Shown: positions 1-9,234 of the stretch, piece after piece
How the letters are laid out: every line of letters starts with the position of its first letter
How positions within the stretch are numbered: position 1 is the stretch's first letter
The notes under the pieces: generated by a model
Database searches by the model: none
Seen by the model: the letters and a program-made list of their open reading frames with translations, nothing else
What the model was told of the DNA's origin: nothing
Source of the DNA: Paraburkholderia sp. BL21I4N1
GTDB taxonomy: Bacteria > Pseudomonadota > Gammaproteobacteria > Burkholderiales > Burkholderiaceae
Assembly: GCF_002973525.1 (NCBI RefSeq)
Contig: NZ_PVEN01000001.1
Span: 248,001 to 312,000 of the forward strand
Reading direction: 5' to 3'
DNA length: 64,000 nt
Position numbers and translations under genes: made by a program

Positions 1-80
1 TAGCCCGCCTCGATCAGCAGTGGCGTGAGCGCTGCGCCAATCGCGCCGGTTGCGCCCGCAACAAATACCTTATGTGCCAT
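1..80 (-). CDS. NAD(P)-dependent epimerase/dehydratase-like protein, N-terminal fragment
   Basis: Only the first 26 codons are inside the window; the gene continues beyond base 1. On the minus strand it starts with ATG (bases 80-78) and reads MAHKVFVAGATGAIGAALTP, a beta strand followed by the glycine-rich GATGAIG dinucleotide-binding loop of extended SDR/epimerase proteins. It faces away from the MocR-type regulator that begins at 221, so it is the obvious first candidate for that regulator's target. The substrate cannot be told from this fragment. Confidence 0.75.
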   Translation of the reverse strand, partial: MAHKVFVAGATGAIGAALTPLLIEAG

Positions 81-158
81 GCCTTTTCTCTCCCGTGAGC
101 GATAGCGAACGTCCGCGACGGCGTGCCGTGCTTCCGACGAAGAGCAGAATAGGGCTGT

Positions 159-183
159 TAATGGTCTATAAAAAGGTCCATTA
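159..183. promoter_or_regulatory. Candidate MocR operator between divergent genes
   Basis: A 25-bp imperfect palindrome with outer arms TAATGG and CCATTA (the next inner pair is mismatched, the one after that matches) around an A-rich centre that contains TATAAAAA. It lies between the truncated epimerase gene and the MocR gene, about 40 bases before the latter's start. MocR/GntR proteins commonly bind dyads in such divergent promoters; the assignment to this protein is inference. Confidence 0.4.
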
Positions 184-220
184 TTGAGAAATTAATTGAG
201 CCAATTTGATAGGAAAGCCA

Positions 221-1759
221 GTGCGACGGGCAGAACAGATTGACCTTGCATTAGCGCCGAGACCTGAAGGCATGTCGCTGCAGCGCTGGCTTTATGACGA
301 GTTGCGCACCGCGATCCTGAGCGGTCGCTTGCCGCCGGGCGCGCGGTTGCCCTCCACGCGCGATCTCGCGGCGCGCTTCGACCTGTCGCGCGGAACCGTG
401 CTGGGCGTGTTCGCGCAACTCGACGCGGAAGGGTATCTGGCGGGCGCGGTAGGGCGCGGCAGTTTCGTCGCGGCTGAGTTGCCGGATCGGCGCATCGACA
501 GTGGTGATCGCGCCGCGGCGACGTCGATCAAGAAGCGCGATGGCCGCTCGTCGGTCCGTGAAAGCGCACGAAAAAATCCCGGCGAGAGCGATCCGCAGCG
601 ACCCGTCGTCGCGCTCTCCCGCCGCGGCCGCCTGCTCGCCCGCAGCGCATTTCAACTGAGCGGCCGCTCGATCCCGGCGCGGGCTTTCCGGGCGAGCCAG
701 CCGGATCTCGACGCGTTTCCGTTCGACCTGTGGGCGCGTATTGCGGCCAAACGCGCCCGCCGCACGCAACGCGATCTGTTGGGCGATGGCGAAGCGCAAG
801 GGTATCGGCCGCTGCGCGAAGCGATTGCCGCTTATGTGGGTATGTCGCGTGGTATCGCGTGTTCGGCGGATCACGTTGTGATGCTTGGCAGCGTTCAGCA
901 GGCGATCGATCTGGCTGCGCGTCTGCTGCTCGATCCGGGCGACGCCGCGTGGATCGAGGATCCCGGCTACGTTGGCGCGCGCTTCGTGCTCGAGGCTGCG
1001 GGCGCGCGCGTGGTCGGCGTGCCGGTCGACCCGGGCGGCGTCGATGTGGAATGGGCGCGCCGGCATGCGCCCGACGCGCGCCTCGCGTTTGTGACGGCCG
1101 GTCGGCAAGCGCCGCTCGGACCACCGCTCGCGCTCGAACGCCGGTTGTCGTTGCTCGAATGGGCGCGTGAGCGCGGTGCTGTCATCATCGAAGACGACTA
1201 CGACAGCGAGTACCGTTTCGCGGGCAATCCGCTCGCCGCGTTGAAGAGCCTCGACGACGACGGCCACGTGATCTACTGCGGCACCTTCAGCAAGCTGCTG
1301 TTTCCCGCGCTGCGGACCGCGTATGCGATCGTGCCCGAGCGTCTCGTCGAGCCCTTCGTGGCCGCGTTGTCGTTGACGGCGCGGCACGTTCCGCTGGATC
1401 AGCAATCGGTGCTGCACGAGTTCATCGCCGAGGGCCATTTTGGCCGGCATATCCGGCGTATGCGTGTGCTTTACGGTGAACGTGCCGAAGCGTTGACGGC
1501 TAGCGTGGTGCAGCATCTTGCCGGCTTGCTGGAGATGCCGCCGATCATCGCGGGACTCGACGCGCCGGCCTTCTTGCCGCGCGGCACCGACGACAACGAA
1601 GTCGTGCGCCGCGCGGCGCTCGAAGGCATCGAAACGCGGGCGCTGTCGCGCCACGCGGTCGACCGACCGGCGCCGGCGGGGCTGGTGCTTGGATTTGCGT
1701 CGGTCGGTGTCGACGATATTGCGTCGGGGGTGATCGCCTTAGCGCGCGCATTGTCGTGA
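221..1759 (+). CDS. MocR/PdxR-family transcriptional regulator (GntR HTH fused to aminotransferase fold)
   Basis: The N-terminal 75 residues or so form a GntR winged helix (SLQRWLYDELRTAILSGRLP, then STRDLAARFDLSRGTVLGVF). After a basic, Ser/Arg-rich linker (about residues 90-145) comes a fold-type I aminotransferase domain with the EDDYDSEYRF motif and the PLP-lysine region GTFSKLLFPALR (Lys about 358). Family members sense PLP or amino-compound ligands and act as DNA-bound dimers. The open frame begins at a TTG at 206, but a GTG at 221 has AGGAAA five bases upstream and is preferred, giving 512 aa. It is transcribed away from the epimerase-like gene, which suggests local control. Confidence 0.9.
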   Translation: MRRAEQIDLALAPRPEGMSLQRWLYDELRTAILSGRLPPGARLPSTRDLAARFDLSRGTVLGVFAQLDAEGYLAGAVGRGSFVAAELPDRRIDSGDRAAATSIKKRDGRSSVRESARKNPGESDPQRPVVALSRRGRLLARSAFQLSGRSIPARAFRASQPDLDAFPFDLWARIAAKRARRTQRDLLGDGEAQGYRPLREAIAAYVGMSRGIACSADHVVMLGSVQQAIDLAARLLLDPGDAAWIEDPGYVGARFVLEAAGARVVGVPVDPGGVDVEWARRHAPDARLAFVTAGRQAPLGPPLALERRLSLLEWARERGAVIIEDDYDSEYRFAGNPLAALKSLDDDGHVIYCGTFSKLLFPALRTAYAIVPERLVEPFVAALSLTARHVPLDQQSVLHEFIAEGHFGRHIRRMRVLYGERAEALTASVVQHLAGLLEMPPIIAGLDAPAFLPRGTDDNEVVRRAALEGIETRALSRHAVDRPAPAGLVLGFASVGVDDIASGVIALARALS

Positions 1760-1807
1760 TGCAGACCCGCGCAGAACCACGCCGCCGGCAGTTAGGGCCG
1801 CCAGGCC

Positions 1808-2896
1808 TTATTCATCACGATGATCCATGACGACGCATTCGAGATTGCCGGCATGGGCCGCGGCTGCCATCGCCTCAGGCAACGCGTTCAACGGATAAAC
1901 GAGCGGCCGTAGCGGCGCGACGTCGAGCAGTCCGCCGCGGATCAGGTCCAGCAGACGCCGGTAGGCATCGCGCGGATACATGAACTGGCCGAGGATCTCC
2001 CAACCGTTCAACATCACTTCGGTGTACGGCACCGGCAGCGGCACGCTCATACTGCCCATCACGACGAGGCGACCGCCTCTCGACAGACTGCGCAACGCGG
2101 CGAGCGTCATGTTCGGATCGCCGGCGTTGCCGACCATGTCGAAGGCGAGATGCGCGCCATCGCCACCGCCGCACACGCGGCGGATCGCGTCGAGGTCCGC
2201 GTCGACGTCGCCAGTTGCCGCGACGGTCGTCACGCGCCCTCCGGGGGCGAGTTGTGCGACGGCTTCGAGCGCACGCGCGTTGCGCCCGAGCGCCACGACC
2301 CGCGCCGCGCCCATCGCCAGGGCGACCATGATCGCCGCTGTTCCGAAGGCGCCCGTCGCGCCCGAGACGACGACCGTCTCGCCGGCTGCGAGCCTGCCGC
2401 GAAGCAGTCCGCCGAATGGCACGATGCAGCGCGTCGTCATGGCTAGCTGGATAGCGCTGAGTGGCGCCAGGTCCTCAGCAAGTGTCACGGCGGAGGCCGG
2501 AAACAATGCATATTCGGCCAGCGTGCCGTCCGGCCAGTCCGACTGCATCGGGCCCGAGTCGGGGCTGATCGCCGTGATACCGAGCAGCATTTCCGCCGGC
2601 GCCTGGATGTTCTCCTGCGCAACGAAATGGGACGACAACACCACGCGCTGGCCGGGCTTCAGATGCCAGACGCCGGAACCCACTGCGTGGACGATACCGA
2701 TGCCGTTACCGCCGGGAATGAACGGGCGATCCGGCGTGTGATAGATAGGCAGTTTGCCGTCCACATAGTCTTTCATATACGACAGCAATGACGACGCCTC
2801 GACACGAACCACGACGCCGCCTGCACGCGGTTCGGGAATGGGCAGGTCGGTCAGGCCGAGTGTTCCACCGAGACGTTCGAGTTGCCAGGCTTTCAT
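1808..2896 (-). CDS. Medium-chain dehydrogenase/reductase family oxidoreductase, zinc-independent type
   Basis: The 362-aa protein has the MDR layout: a GroES-like catalytic domain (to about 150), then a Rossmann domain with VVVSGATGAFGTAAIMVALA around residues 175-195. The usual zinc ligands are missing: the Cys-His-Glu positions read SSLLSYMKD and PGGNGIG, and the structural-zinc Cys cluster is absent. It is therefore more like quinone-oxidoreductase MDRs than true zinc alcohol dehydrogenases. The AraC gene starting 133 bases away on the other strand probably controls it. The substrate is unknown. Confidence 0.85.
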   Translation of the reverse strand: MKAWQLERLGGTLGLTDLPIPEPRAGGVVVRVEASSLLSYMKDYVDGKLPIYHTPDRPFIPGGNGIGIVHAVGSGVWHLKPGQRVVLSSHFVAQENIQAPAEMLLGITAISPDSGPMQSDWPDGTLAEYALFPASAVTLAEDLAPLSAIQLAMTTRCIVPFGGLLRGRLAAGETVVVSGATGAFGTAAIMVALAMGAARVVALGRNARALEAVAQLAPGGRVTTVAATGDVDADLDAIRRVCGGGDGAHLAFDMVGNAGDPNMTLAALRSLSRGGRLVVMGSMSVPLPVPYTEVMLNGWEILGQFMYPRDAYRRLLDLIRGGLLDVAPLRPLVYPLNALPEAMAAAAHAGNLECVVMDHRDE

Positions 2897-2989
2897 GCGG
2901 ATGCTCCTTGATAGGGTTTAGATCACGACCCGTACAGCAGATAGCGTCGTGAAAGTGAGCCTATGATCGCGCTGGCCTTTGTTGCTGAC

Positions 2990-2995
2990 TATAAT
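2990..2995 (+). promoter_or_regulatory. Possible -10 element of the AraC gene
   Basis: A perfect TATAAT lies 34 bases before the ATG at 3030, in an AT-rich pocket of the divergent MDR/AraC intergenic region. No good -35 is visible at the expected distance, which would fit an activator-dependent promoter, but this is a single-hexamer call. Confidence 0.35.
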
Positions 2996-3029
2996 TAAAA
3001 CGGTCTGATTCCTATTCGATCGTACATTT

Positions 3030-3986
3030 ATGGATGCTCTGTCCGACGTACTCTCCATGCTGCGCGTGAGCAGCATCCTGACATCGCGATTCGAAGGACG
3101 AGGCGCGTGGAGCTTCCGGTTTCCTTCGTATCAGCACATCAAATTCGGTGGAATGCTGGAAGGGCGCTCCTTTCTGTGGATCGAAGGGAGCGCGGAACCG
3201 GTCGTGCTTGAACGCGGCGACTTCTACATGCTGACCGACGGTCAGCCGTTCTATTCCGCGAGCGACCCGAACCGGCCCGCACTCGACGGTCCCACTGCAT
3301 TTCAGCCGCTCCGCAGCAGCAGTGGCGTGGTGCGTTTTCAAGGCGAGGGCGATAACGAAAACGTCAGCTTGGCGAGCGGTCGCTTCACGTTCGAGAACGA
3401 CGTCGGCGACCTGTTGCTGCGGCACTTGCCGCCGCTGATTCATCTGCGCGCGTCGGATGTCGGCACGCATGCGTTATCGCGCGTGCTCGATCTGCTCAAC
3501 TGGGAGACGGACGACCTGCATGTGGGCGCGGATGTGGCGCGCAGCGGTTTGGCGGCGCTCGTGCTGGTCCACGTGCTGCGCGCTTATCTGGCGTCGGCGC
3601 GACAACCGGAAGGCTGGCTCGGCGCGTTGGCCGATCCGAAGATAGGCGGCGCGCTGTCGATGATGCATGCGCAGCCCGGCGAGCGCTGGACGGTGGAGAG
3701 TCTGGCATCGGCGGTCGGCATGTCGCGGACGGCATTTGCGCAGCGGTTTCGGAGTCAGGTGGGAATTGCGCCGGTCGAATATCTCGCGCAGTGGCGCATG
3801 ACGATCGCGCGTTCCGCGCTCAAGCATTCCGACGAATCGTTGACGGGGATCGCTTCGCGAATCGGCTATCAGTCGGACACGGCGTTCAGTATTGCGTTCA
3901 AGCGCCATACGGGGGTGAGTCCGGGGCGATTTCGGATGAGTGCGCAGTCGGCGGAGGGCCGGGGGGAGCCGGCGCCGGAGCACTAA
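3030..3986 (+). CDS. AraC-family regulator with N-terminal cupin sensor
   Basis: The protein is 318 aa. The first 190 residues look like the AraC-associated cupin (RGAWSFRFPSYQHIKFGGML, LERGDFYMLTDGQPF). The last 100 carry two helix-turn-helix units: WTVESLASAVGMSRTAFAQRFRSQVG and the hallmark second motif LTGIASRIGYQSDTAFSIAFKRHTGVSPGRFR. This architecture is common for regulators of a single divergent oxidoreductase, and here the MDR gene at 1808-2896 is divergent. No clear ribosome-binding site precedes the ATG, so the transcript may be nearly leaderless. Confidence 0.88.
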   Translation: MDALSDVLSMLRVSSILTSRFEGRGAWSFRFPSYQHIKFGGMLEGRSFLWIEGSAEPVVLERGDFYMLTDGQPFYSASDPNRPALDGPTAFQPLRSSSGVVRFQGEGDNENVSLASGRFTFENDVGDLLLRHLPPLIHLRASDVGTHALSRVLDLLNWETDDLHVGADVARSGLAALVLVHVLRAYLASARQPEGWLGALADPKIGGALSMMHAQPGERWTVESLASAVGMSRTAFAQRFRSQVGIAPVEYLAQWRMTIARSALKHSDESLTGIASRIGYQSDTAFSIAFKRHTGVSPGRFRMSAQSAEGRGEPAPEH

Positions 3987-4107
3987 GAGCTTTTCCGACC
4001 TAATAGCGCGTCAACAATGTATTGGACGCATGTTGTGAGCCGCTGCATCCTTCCGGCATGAGGTCGAACCCGTAGGCTGACGGTACGGAACGTGACGAAG
4101 GAAAACA

Positions 4108-5001
4108 ATGAAAAACGAGAGACTGGCCGGCATCGGCTATGGATTGATTGCAGCCGTGATCTGGGGAGGATTTCCGGTCGTGACGCGTCTCGGCGTTACG
4201 CATTCGACGCTGGATTCCTATGACATCGTCTTCATTCGTTTTGTCGTTTCCGGCGTTCTTCTATTACCGGTGCTGCTTCGAGGCAAACCCAACGGACTCG
4301 GTCTGGTGCCTGCTCTGGTGATGGTCGTTGGCGTGGGCGCGCCTTATATCCTGCTAGTGGCCACTGCGTTGAGCCGCGCGCCGGTCGGTTATTTCGCGCT
4401 GACGCCCGGCAGCATGATTGCATTCACGGCCATTCTCGGCAGGTTCGTCATCAAGGAAACGCTTTCCACCGCGCAGAAAATCGGCATTCTGACCGTATTG
4501 TTCGGCATGGGCATGGCCGCATTCGATGTTCTGTCCAACACGGGCGGCGCGTTTTCCATCACGCTGTTCGTTTTGGGCGGACTGCTCTGGGCGATCTATA
4601 ACGTCACCACGAAGCGCTACGCCGTCAGCGCGATTCGCGCGACGGCGATCGTGTCGGTCGGCTCGGCGCTTTTCTATAGCCCGTTCTATGTGCTAAATCG
4701 AGGTCTATCGCCGCTATTGCATGCGCCGATTGCCGCCGTCGCGATTCAGGCGATCTATCAGGGTGTGCTGGTCTCTATACTGGGGCTTTATTTCTTCAGT
4801 AAGGCCGTTTCGATCCTGGGGCCGGCTATTGGCGCGACGTTCGCCGCGCTCGTGCCGCTCCTCGCCACGATTGAAGCCGCATTGCTGTTGAAAGAGCAAC
4901 CGCATTCGCTTACGCTGGCCGGCATCGCGGTCGTGACGATCGGTATGGCCGCCAGTCTCGTCAAACGTTGGAGTCGCCCGCGACTGGCGGCGTCGGCTTA
5001 A
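4108..5001 (+). CDS. DMT-superfamily (EamA) membrane transporter
   Basis: The 297-aa protein is almost entirely hydrophobic, with about ten membrane segments in two EamA repeats (residues about 8-140 and 150-285). The N-terminus GYGLIAAVIWGGFPVVTRLG is typical of drug/metabolite transporters of the RhaT/EamA type, which usually export amino acids or metabolites. AAGGA sits six bases before the ATG. It stands alone between the AraC gene and the convergent GST gene. The substrate cannot be deduced. Confidence 0.88.
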   Translation: MKNERLAGIGYGLIAAVIWGGFPVVTRLGVTHSTLDSYDIVFIRFVVSGVLLLPVLLRGKPNGLGLVPALVMVVGVGAPYILLVATALSRAPVGYFALTPGSMIAFTAILGRFVIKETLSTAQKIGILTVLFGMGMAAFDVLSNTGGAFSITLFVLGGLLWAIYNVTTKRYAVSAIRATAIVSVGSALFYSPFYVLNRGLSPLLHAPIAAVAIQAIYQGVLVSILGLYFFSKAVSILGPAIGATFAALVPLLATIEAALLLKEQPHSLTLAGIAVVTIGMAASLVKRWSRPRLAASA

Positions 5002-5083
5002 TGCGGTGCTGTACCGGTTGTATCGGGTGCGTGTAGTTGCTAGCGAAACTAACGGGTACAGTAGGAATTTCTCTTCGCCGCAT

Positions 5084-5743
<660 letters not shown>

Positions 5744-5746
5744 CTA

Positions 5747-6271
5747 TTACCGGTAGAACACGTAATCGGCGAGATAGGGCGAGCTTCCGACCTGATGCTC
5801 AGTCGAACACGGTGCCTGGGGCGCTAATCCGCCGACGGTATGCAGACGTTGCACGTAGCGGACCTCCGCAAGGGTGCCGCTGGCGCCCGTGCCGTGCGTT
5901 TCAAGCAGCAGTTGGGGAATGCTGGCCGGCGTCTCGCTCGGTTGCTGTGCGAGCACATGACCTTCGATTTTGCTGCCGTCTTCCGCTTCCCACGACGGCC
6001 CCGCGCCGTGATGAACCACGGCATGACCACTCGTATCGAACAGTATCGCCTGCGGACTCTTGAATACCCATCCCAGACGATGCTGCGAGTCGAACTCGCA
6101 CGAATAGTTCTGCACGCCGGACGCGGCTAACGTCATCTCCCGCGTGCCATGTGGCGGCGTAATGGATGAACTCGCGGACAAACTGACGGGAGCGGATGGC
6201 TGTATCGCGCACGCTGCCAGCACAGACAGCATGGCGGTTGCGAGGGACGGCTTCAGGAAATGCTGGAACAT
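5747..6271 (-). CDS. DUF3455-type lipoprotein
   Basis: The open frame extends upstream, but the ATG at 6271 follows AAGGTGAG at good spacing and starts directly with a signal sequence, MFQHFLKPSLATAMLSVLAAC, whose LAAC lipobox points to acylation at Cys21. The 174-aa product then has SYSCEF-like and GTSGHAVVHHGAGPSWEAED-like elements and the GTLAEVRYVQRLHT segment typical of DUF3455 proteins, whose role is unknown. It should be envelope-anchored. Its gene lies just downstream of, and in the same direction as, the AidA/PixA genes. Confidence 0.75.
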   Translation of the reverse strand: MFQHFLKPSLATAMLSVLAACAIQPSAPVSLSASSSITPPHGTREMTLAASGVQNYSCEFDSQHRLGWVFKSPQAILFDTSGHAVVHHGAGPSWEAEDGSKIEGHVLAQQPSETPASIPQLLLETHGTGASGTLAEVRYVQRLHTVGGLAPQAPCSTEHQVGSSPYLADYVFYR

Positions 6272-6439
6272 AGGTCTCACCTTGACGGGATGACGAGCAA
6301 CGCGAAAGGACGGCCCGGCGGAGAAGCGGCCAGGCGAATTCGATAGTCCAGATAGTACGCGATGACAGGACATCCGCGTTGAGCGAGCCTTTGCACGAGT
6401 CTGGGCGACTCGAGTTCTCAACGGCGTGTAGGTGCGGCG

Positions 6440-6943
6440 TCAACTCTCAATGTCGATGCTGATCTTCCAGCGGAAATAGCCCTTTATCTTCTCATCGCTG
6501 CCGAGCACGACGAAATCCGCCTCACACGTCGTGCTACCCGCGGTCAGCACTTCGCCACGCCAGAAATGACCGCCTGTCTTCTGGGTTTTCGGCTGCAGCA
6601 AGTCTTGCGGATTCGGCACGGACAGCGTTGCATGGTCTGCCACTACCTCTAACGAACTCATGACGCTCCCGTCCGCCAAAGCGAAACGGTAAAAGACAAC
6701 GCTTTCTTCCGCTCTCAACGACAACGCGCTCTCGCGTAGATGCAATTCGTCTCCCGCGCTGAGTTTGACCACTATCCGGCTGTCGTTGCGACCGATCTGT
6801 TGTGCGTCGCCGGCGTTCATCACGTAGACGTGCTGGCCGCCTATCGGCGTCGGCGCGTCGGCATCGAGGCTGGCGTCGGGATGCGCTGCGAGCAGTGTCG
6901 CGGCGTCGACGATGACGAGTACATCGTCATGCTGACCTGGCAT
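6440..6943 (-). CDS. AidA/PixA-family (inclusion body) protein, copy 1
   Basis: The soluble protein of about 167 aa resembles the PixA/AidA family: DVLVIVDAATLLAAHP at the start, QHVYVMNAGDAQ, the GDELHLRESALSLRAEESVV core and a C-terminal FRWKISIDIES. In Burkholderia, AidA is a quorum-sensing-controlled virulence-associated protein; in Xenorhabdus, PixA forms inclusions. The frame could start at a TTG at 6964, but ATG 6943 has GGAG seven bases upstream. It is the second gene of a pair with the paralogue at 7013-7516, 69 bases upstream, and has diverged strongly from it. Confidence 0.8.
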   Translation of the reverse strand: MPGQHDDVLVIVDAATLLAAHPDASLDADAPTPIGGQHVYVMNAGDAQQIGRNDSRIVVKLSAGDELHLRESALSLRAEESVVFYRFALADGSVMSSLEVVADHATLSVPNPQDLLQPKTQKTGGHFWRGEVLTAGSTTCEADFVVLGSDEKIKGYFRWKISIDIES

Positions 6944-7012
6944 GAGCACTCTCCGGTGTGACAAGCAAAGGAAACGGACGATCGCCGTGCAGCAATCGCC
7001 CGCCCGTCAGTA

Positions 7013-7516
7013 TCAGTTGTGGATCGAAATAAACGGATCCCACGAGAAGCAGCCGTTGGACTGGCAATTACGGTCGATAATCTGGAAATTGAAGTGGTAA
7101 GTCACGCGGCCCACCTTCAGCATTTCCGACGACCAGTAATAGTTCGCGACCTTCTGGCAAGTCGGCGTGGCCGGCGAGCTCGTGTTCGGCACCGGAATCG
7201 AGGCTTCCGCCATGCGCGGCGTCGGCGTTGAGATCAGCTCGTTGCCCACGTTGCCGATGAAGCGATAGAAAATCGCCTGTGTTTCGAAGCCCAACGAGAG
7301 GCTCGTTTCGCGCCAGCGGATCAGATCGCCCACCTGAGCCTTGATGTCGAGTTCTCCACCCGCCTGGCCTGAGATCACATTATCCTGGTTGGTAATCATG
7401 TAGACATAGCGCGGATCGATCTGCGTGGGGGCGTTCGGGTTCTTACTGGGGTTCGGGTACTTCTGCAGAATGGTTGCTGTATCGAATGAGACGAGCACAT
7501 CGGTCACGCGTGACAT
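7013..7516 (-). CDS. AidA/PixA-family (inclusion body) protein, copy 2
   Basis: The 167-aa protein has the same layout as its neighbour: VTDVLVSFDTATILQKYP, PRYVYMITNQDNV, GDLIRWRETSLSLGFETQAI and a tail ending CFSWDPFISIHN. It is closer than copy 1 to classical AidA proteins. AGGAG lies five bases before the ATG. It is probably the first gene of an aidA-aidA unit transcribed away from the histidine kinase gene. No signal peptide is visible. Confidence 0.87.
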   Translation of the reverse strand: MSRVTDVLVSFDTATILQKYPNPSKNPNAPTQIDPRYVYMITNQDNVISGQAGGELDIKAQVGDLIRWRETSLSLGFETQAIFYRFIGNVGNELISTPTPRMAEASIPVPNTSSPATPTCQKVANYYWSSEMLKVGRVTYHFNFQIIDRNCQSNGCFSWDPFISIHN

Positions 7517-8147
7517 AGGAACTCCTAATTAAAGTAGAGGGTCTTGCCGCAGCACGAACTCGCATCGCGCGGCCGCCCATGCACGAGGATCATGCGTGCC
7601 GTAACGTTGTCGCGGCAGAGTCCGGGCGAACCGCAGACGAAATATAGGTCGCACCTCCTGAGCCACGTAGCTGCCAAAACAGAGAGGTACGCGAGAAGCG
7701 GAAAAGGCCTATGGGAAATCGCTCGCATAGCCGACATAACGGCATTGCCCTATTTGAAGCCGATGTTCGCCTGCCGGGAAATCTATCTTTCGGGCAGTTA
7801 CACGATCAGGCGATCAGGCAACGACACGCGTGCTCGCGAGTTTTCATCTTTCGGTTTCGTTACGCTCCCCTGCAACGCTGCGGCAATGGGACCCGCACTT
7901 CGCGACGCGGAGCTTCATTTCGCGCCGCGCAGGCGCTGTTCGTCGCAACGCGGTGGTGGGTGACCGGCGTGTCCGCGAAGATGGCGTCACAGCAGGTTCA
8001 CACCACAGATAGCGGGACGCCAACATGCCACCGACGAGCTTTTCTTCCACCACACGACGAACAAGATTCGTCGATATGGCCGGAAATGTGATAAGCATCG
8101 ACCTGTTATCTGAGTTATTGATCAACCCCCGGATTCGATACTGCGCA
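7517..8147. other. Divergent intergenic region between aidA-like genes and the LytS-like kinase
   Basis: About 630 bases without a convincing gene. It holds an imperfect 27-bp dyad at 7771-7797 (arms CTGCCGGGAAA and TTTCGGGCAG) and a tandem repeat of GATCAGGC just after it (about 7804-7819). A 70-codon minus-strand frame at 7525-7737 ends in the aidA leader but lacks coding character. I saw no clear 20-bp lux/cep box, which is the expected signal if the aidA genes are CepR-controlled. Confidence 0.4.
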
Positions 8148-9227
8148 ATGAACCTACTTCCGACCCCACCCCGATGGCTGTTGCGAACGCTTCGGGTGAC
8201 GATTCCGACCACGGTCGGTAGCGCGTGGCTGTACAGCACGATTTACGAAGAGTCGTTCATGAAGGATCTGATGTACGCCTTTCTCGTCGTATCGATCACG
8301 CAGGCATTGATCGTCGCGGGCCGTCACGGGCTGTCCTACTGGCTGCGTCGGCGCCTTCCCGAGAATCTCGACGCGAAGCGGAACTGGCCGGGCTGGGCGT
8401 TGATGGCGCCGTGGATTATCGGCTCGCTGATCGTGGGGTACTTCGCGGGTGTCGATCTCGGCGATCTGCTCACGGGCACTCATCGCGAGCCTTTGATCAT
8501 CGCGGCGGACACGCGAATGGTTTTTCTCAGCATTGTCGTGGCACTGGTTCCTGCCGTCGGCATTAACTACTTTCTTTACGCGCGTGCTCGCATGGCTGCC
8601 ATGGAAACCCGTACACAAGCGGCACTGCGCACAGCGGCGGAGAATCGCCTGAAATTGCTGGAGTCGCAGCTCGAGCCGCATATGTTGTTCAACACGCTGG
8701 CTAATCTGCGTGTGCTGATCGGCCATGACGCACCGCGTGCGCAAGGCATGCTCGATCATTTGATTGCCTATCTACGGGCTACGCTCGAGGCGTCGCGTAC
8801 CGGACTGCATCCGCTTTCAACCGAATTCGAGCGGATCGCCGACTACCTCGCGTTGATGCAGATTCGCATGGGGGCGCGGCTGCAAATACGGCTTGAACTG
8901 CCGGCGGAACTCGCCACGCTACCCTTGCCACCTTTGCTTCTGCAGCCGCTGGTCGAAAACGCGATCAAGCACGGATTGGAGCCGAAGGTGAAAGGCGGCC
9001 GGGTAGAAGTAACGGCCAGGCTTCACGGTGGGGCGCTGATACTCTGCGTACGCGACACAGGCGTGGGGCTCGACGCGCTGCCGGAACATGGCGCCCGCTT
9101 CGGCTTGCAACAGGTCCGCGAGCGCCTCGAAGCACTATACGGCCGAGCAGGCCAGATTGAACTGATTCCCGCAACGGACAAGGAAGGGGGCGCTCTCGCG
9201 ACCGTCACGCTTCCGTATCAACGGTAA
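8148..9227 (+). CDS. LytS/YehU-like sensor histidine kinase
   Basis: The product is about 359 aa from the chosen ATG; the frame is open from 8025 and the start is uncertain because no strong ribosome-binding site is seen. Four or so membrane segments fill the first 150 residues. They are followed by the His_kinase (PF06580-type) box LESQLEPHMLFNTLANLRVL, phospho-acceptor His about 178. The ATPase domain has N box NAIKHGLEP, G1 DTGVGL and G2 FGLQQVRERL. Such kinases pair with LytTR regulators, and one begins seven bases downstream. There is no extracellular domain, so the signal is probably sensed in or near the membrane. Confidence 0.88.
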   Translation: MNLLPTPPRWLLRTLRVTIPTTVGSAWLYSTIYEESFMKDLMYAFLVVSITQALIVAGRHGLSYWLRRRLPENLDAKRNWPGWALMAPWIIGSLIVGYFAGVDLGDLLTGTHREPLIIAADTRMVFLSIVVALVPAVGINYFLYARARMAAMETRTQAALRTAAENRLKLLESQLEPHMLFNTLANLRVLIGHDAPRAQGMLDHLIAYLRATLEASRTGLHPLSTEFERIADYLALMQIRMGARLQIRLELPAELATLPLPPLLLQPLVENAIKHGLEPKVKGGRVEVTARLHGGALILCVRDTGVGLDALPEHGARFGLQQVRERLEALYGRAGQIELIPATDKEGGALATVTLPYQR

Positions 9228-9234
9228 AACCATC

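Noticed and set aside
7525..7737. 70-codon minus-strand frame just upstream of aidA copy 2
   Set aside because: Although it ends in the aidA leader, has several cysteines and an internal AGGAGGT, it lacks a ribosome-binding site at its own start and shows no family features or coding-type third positions.
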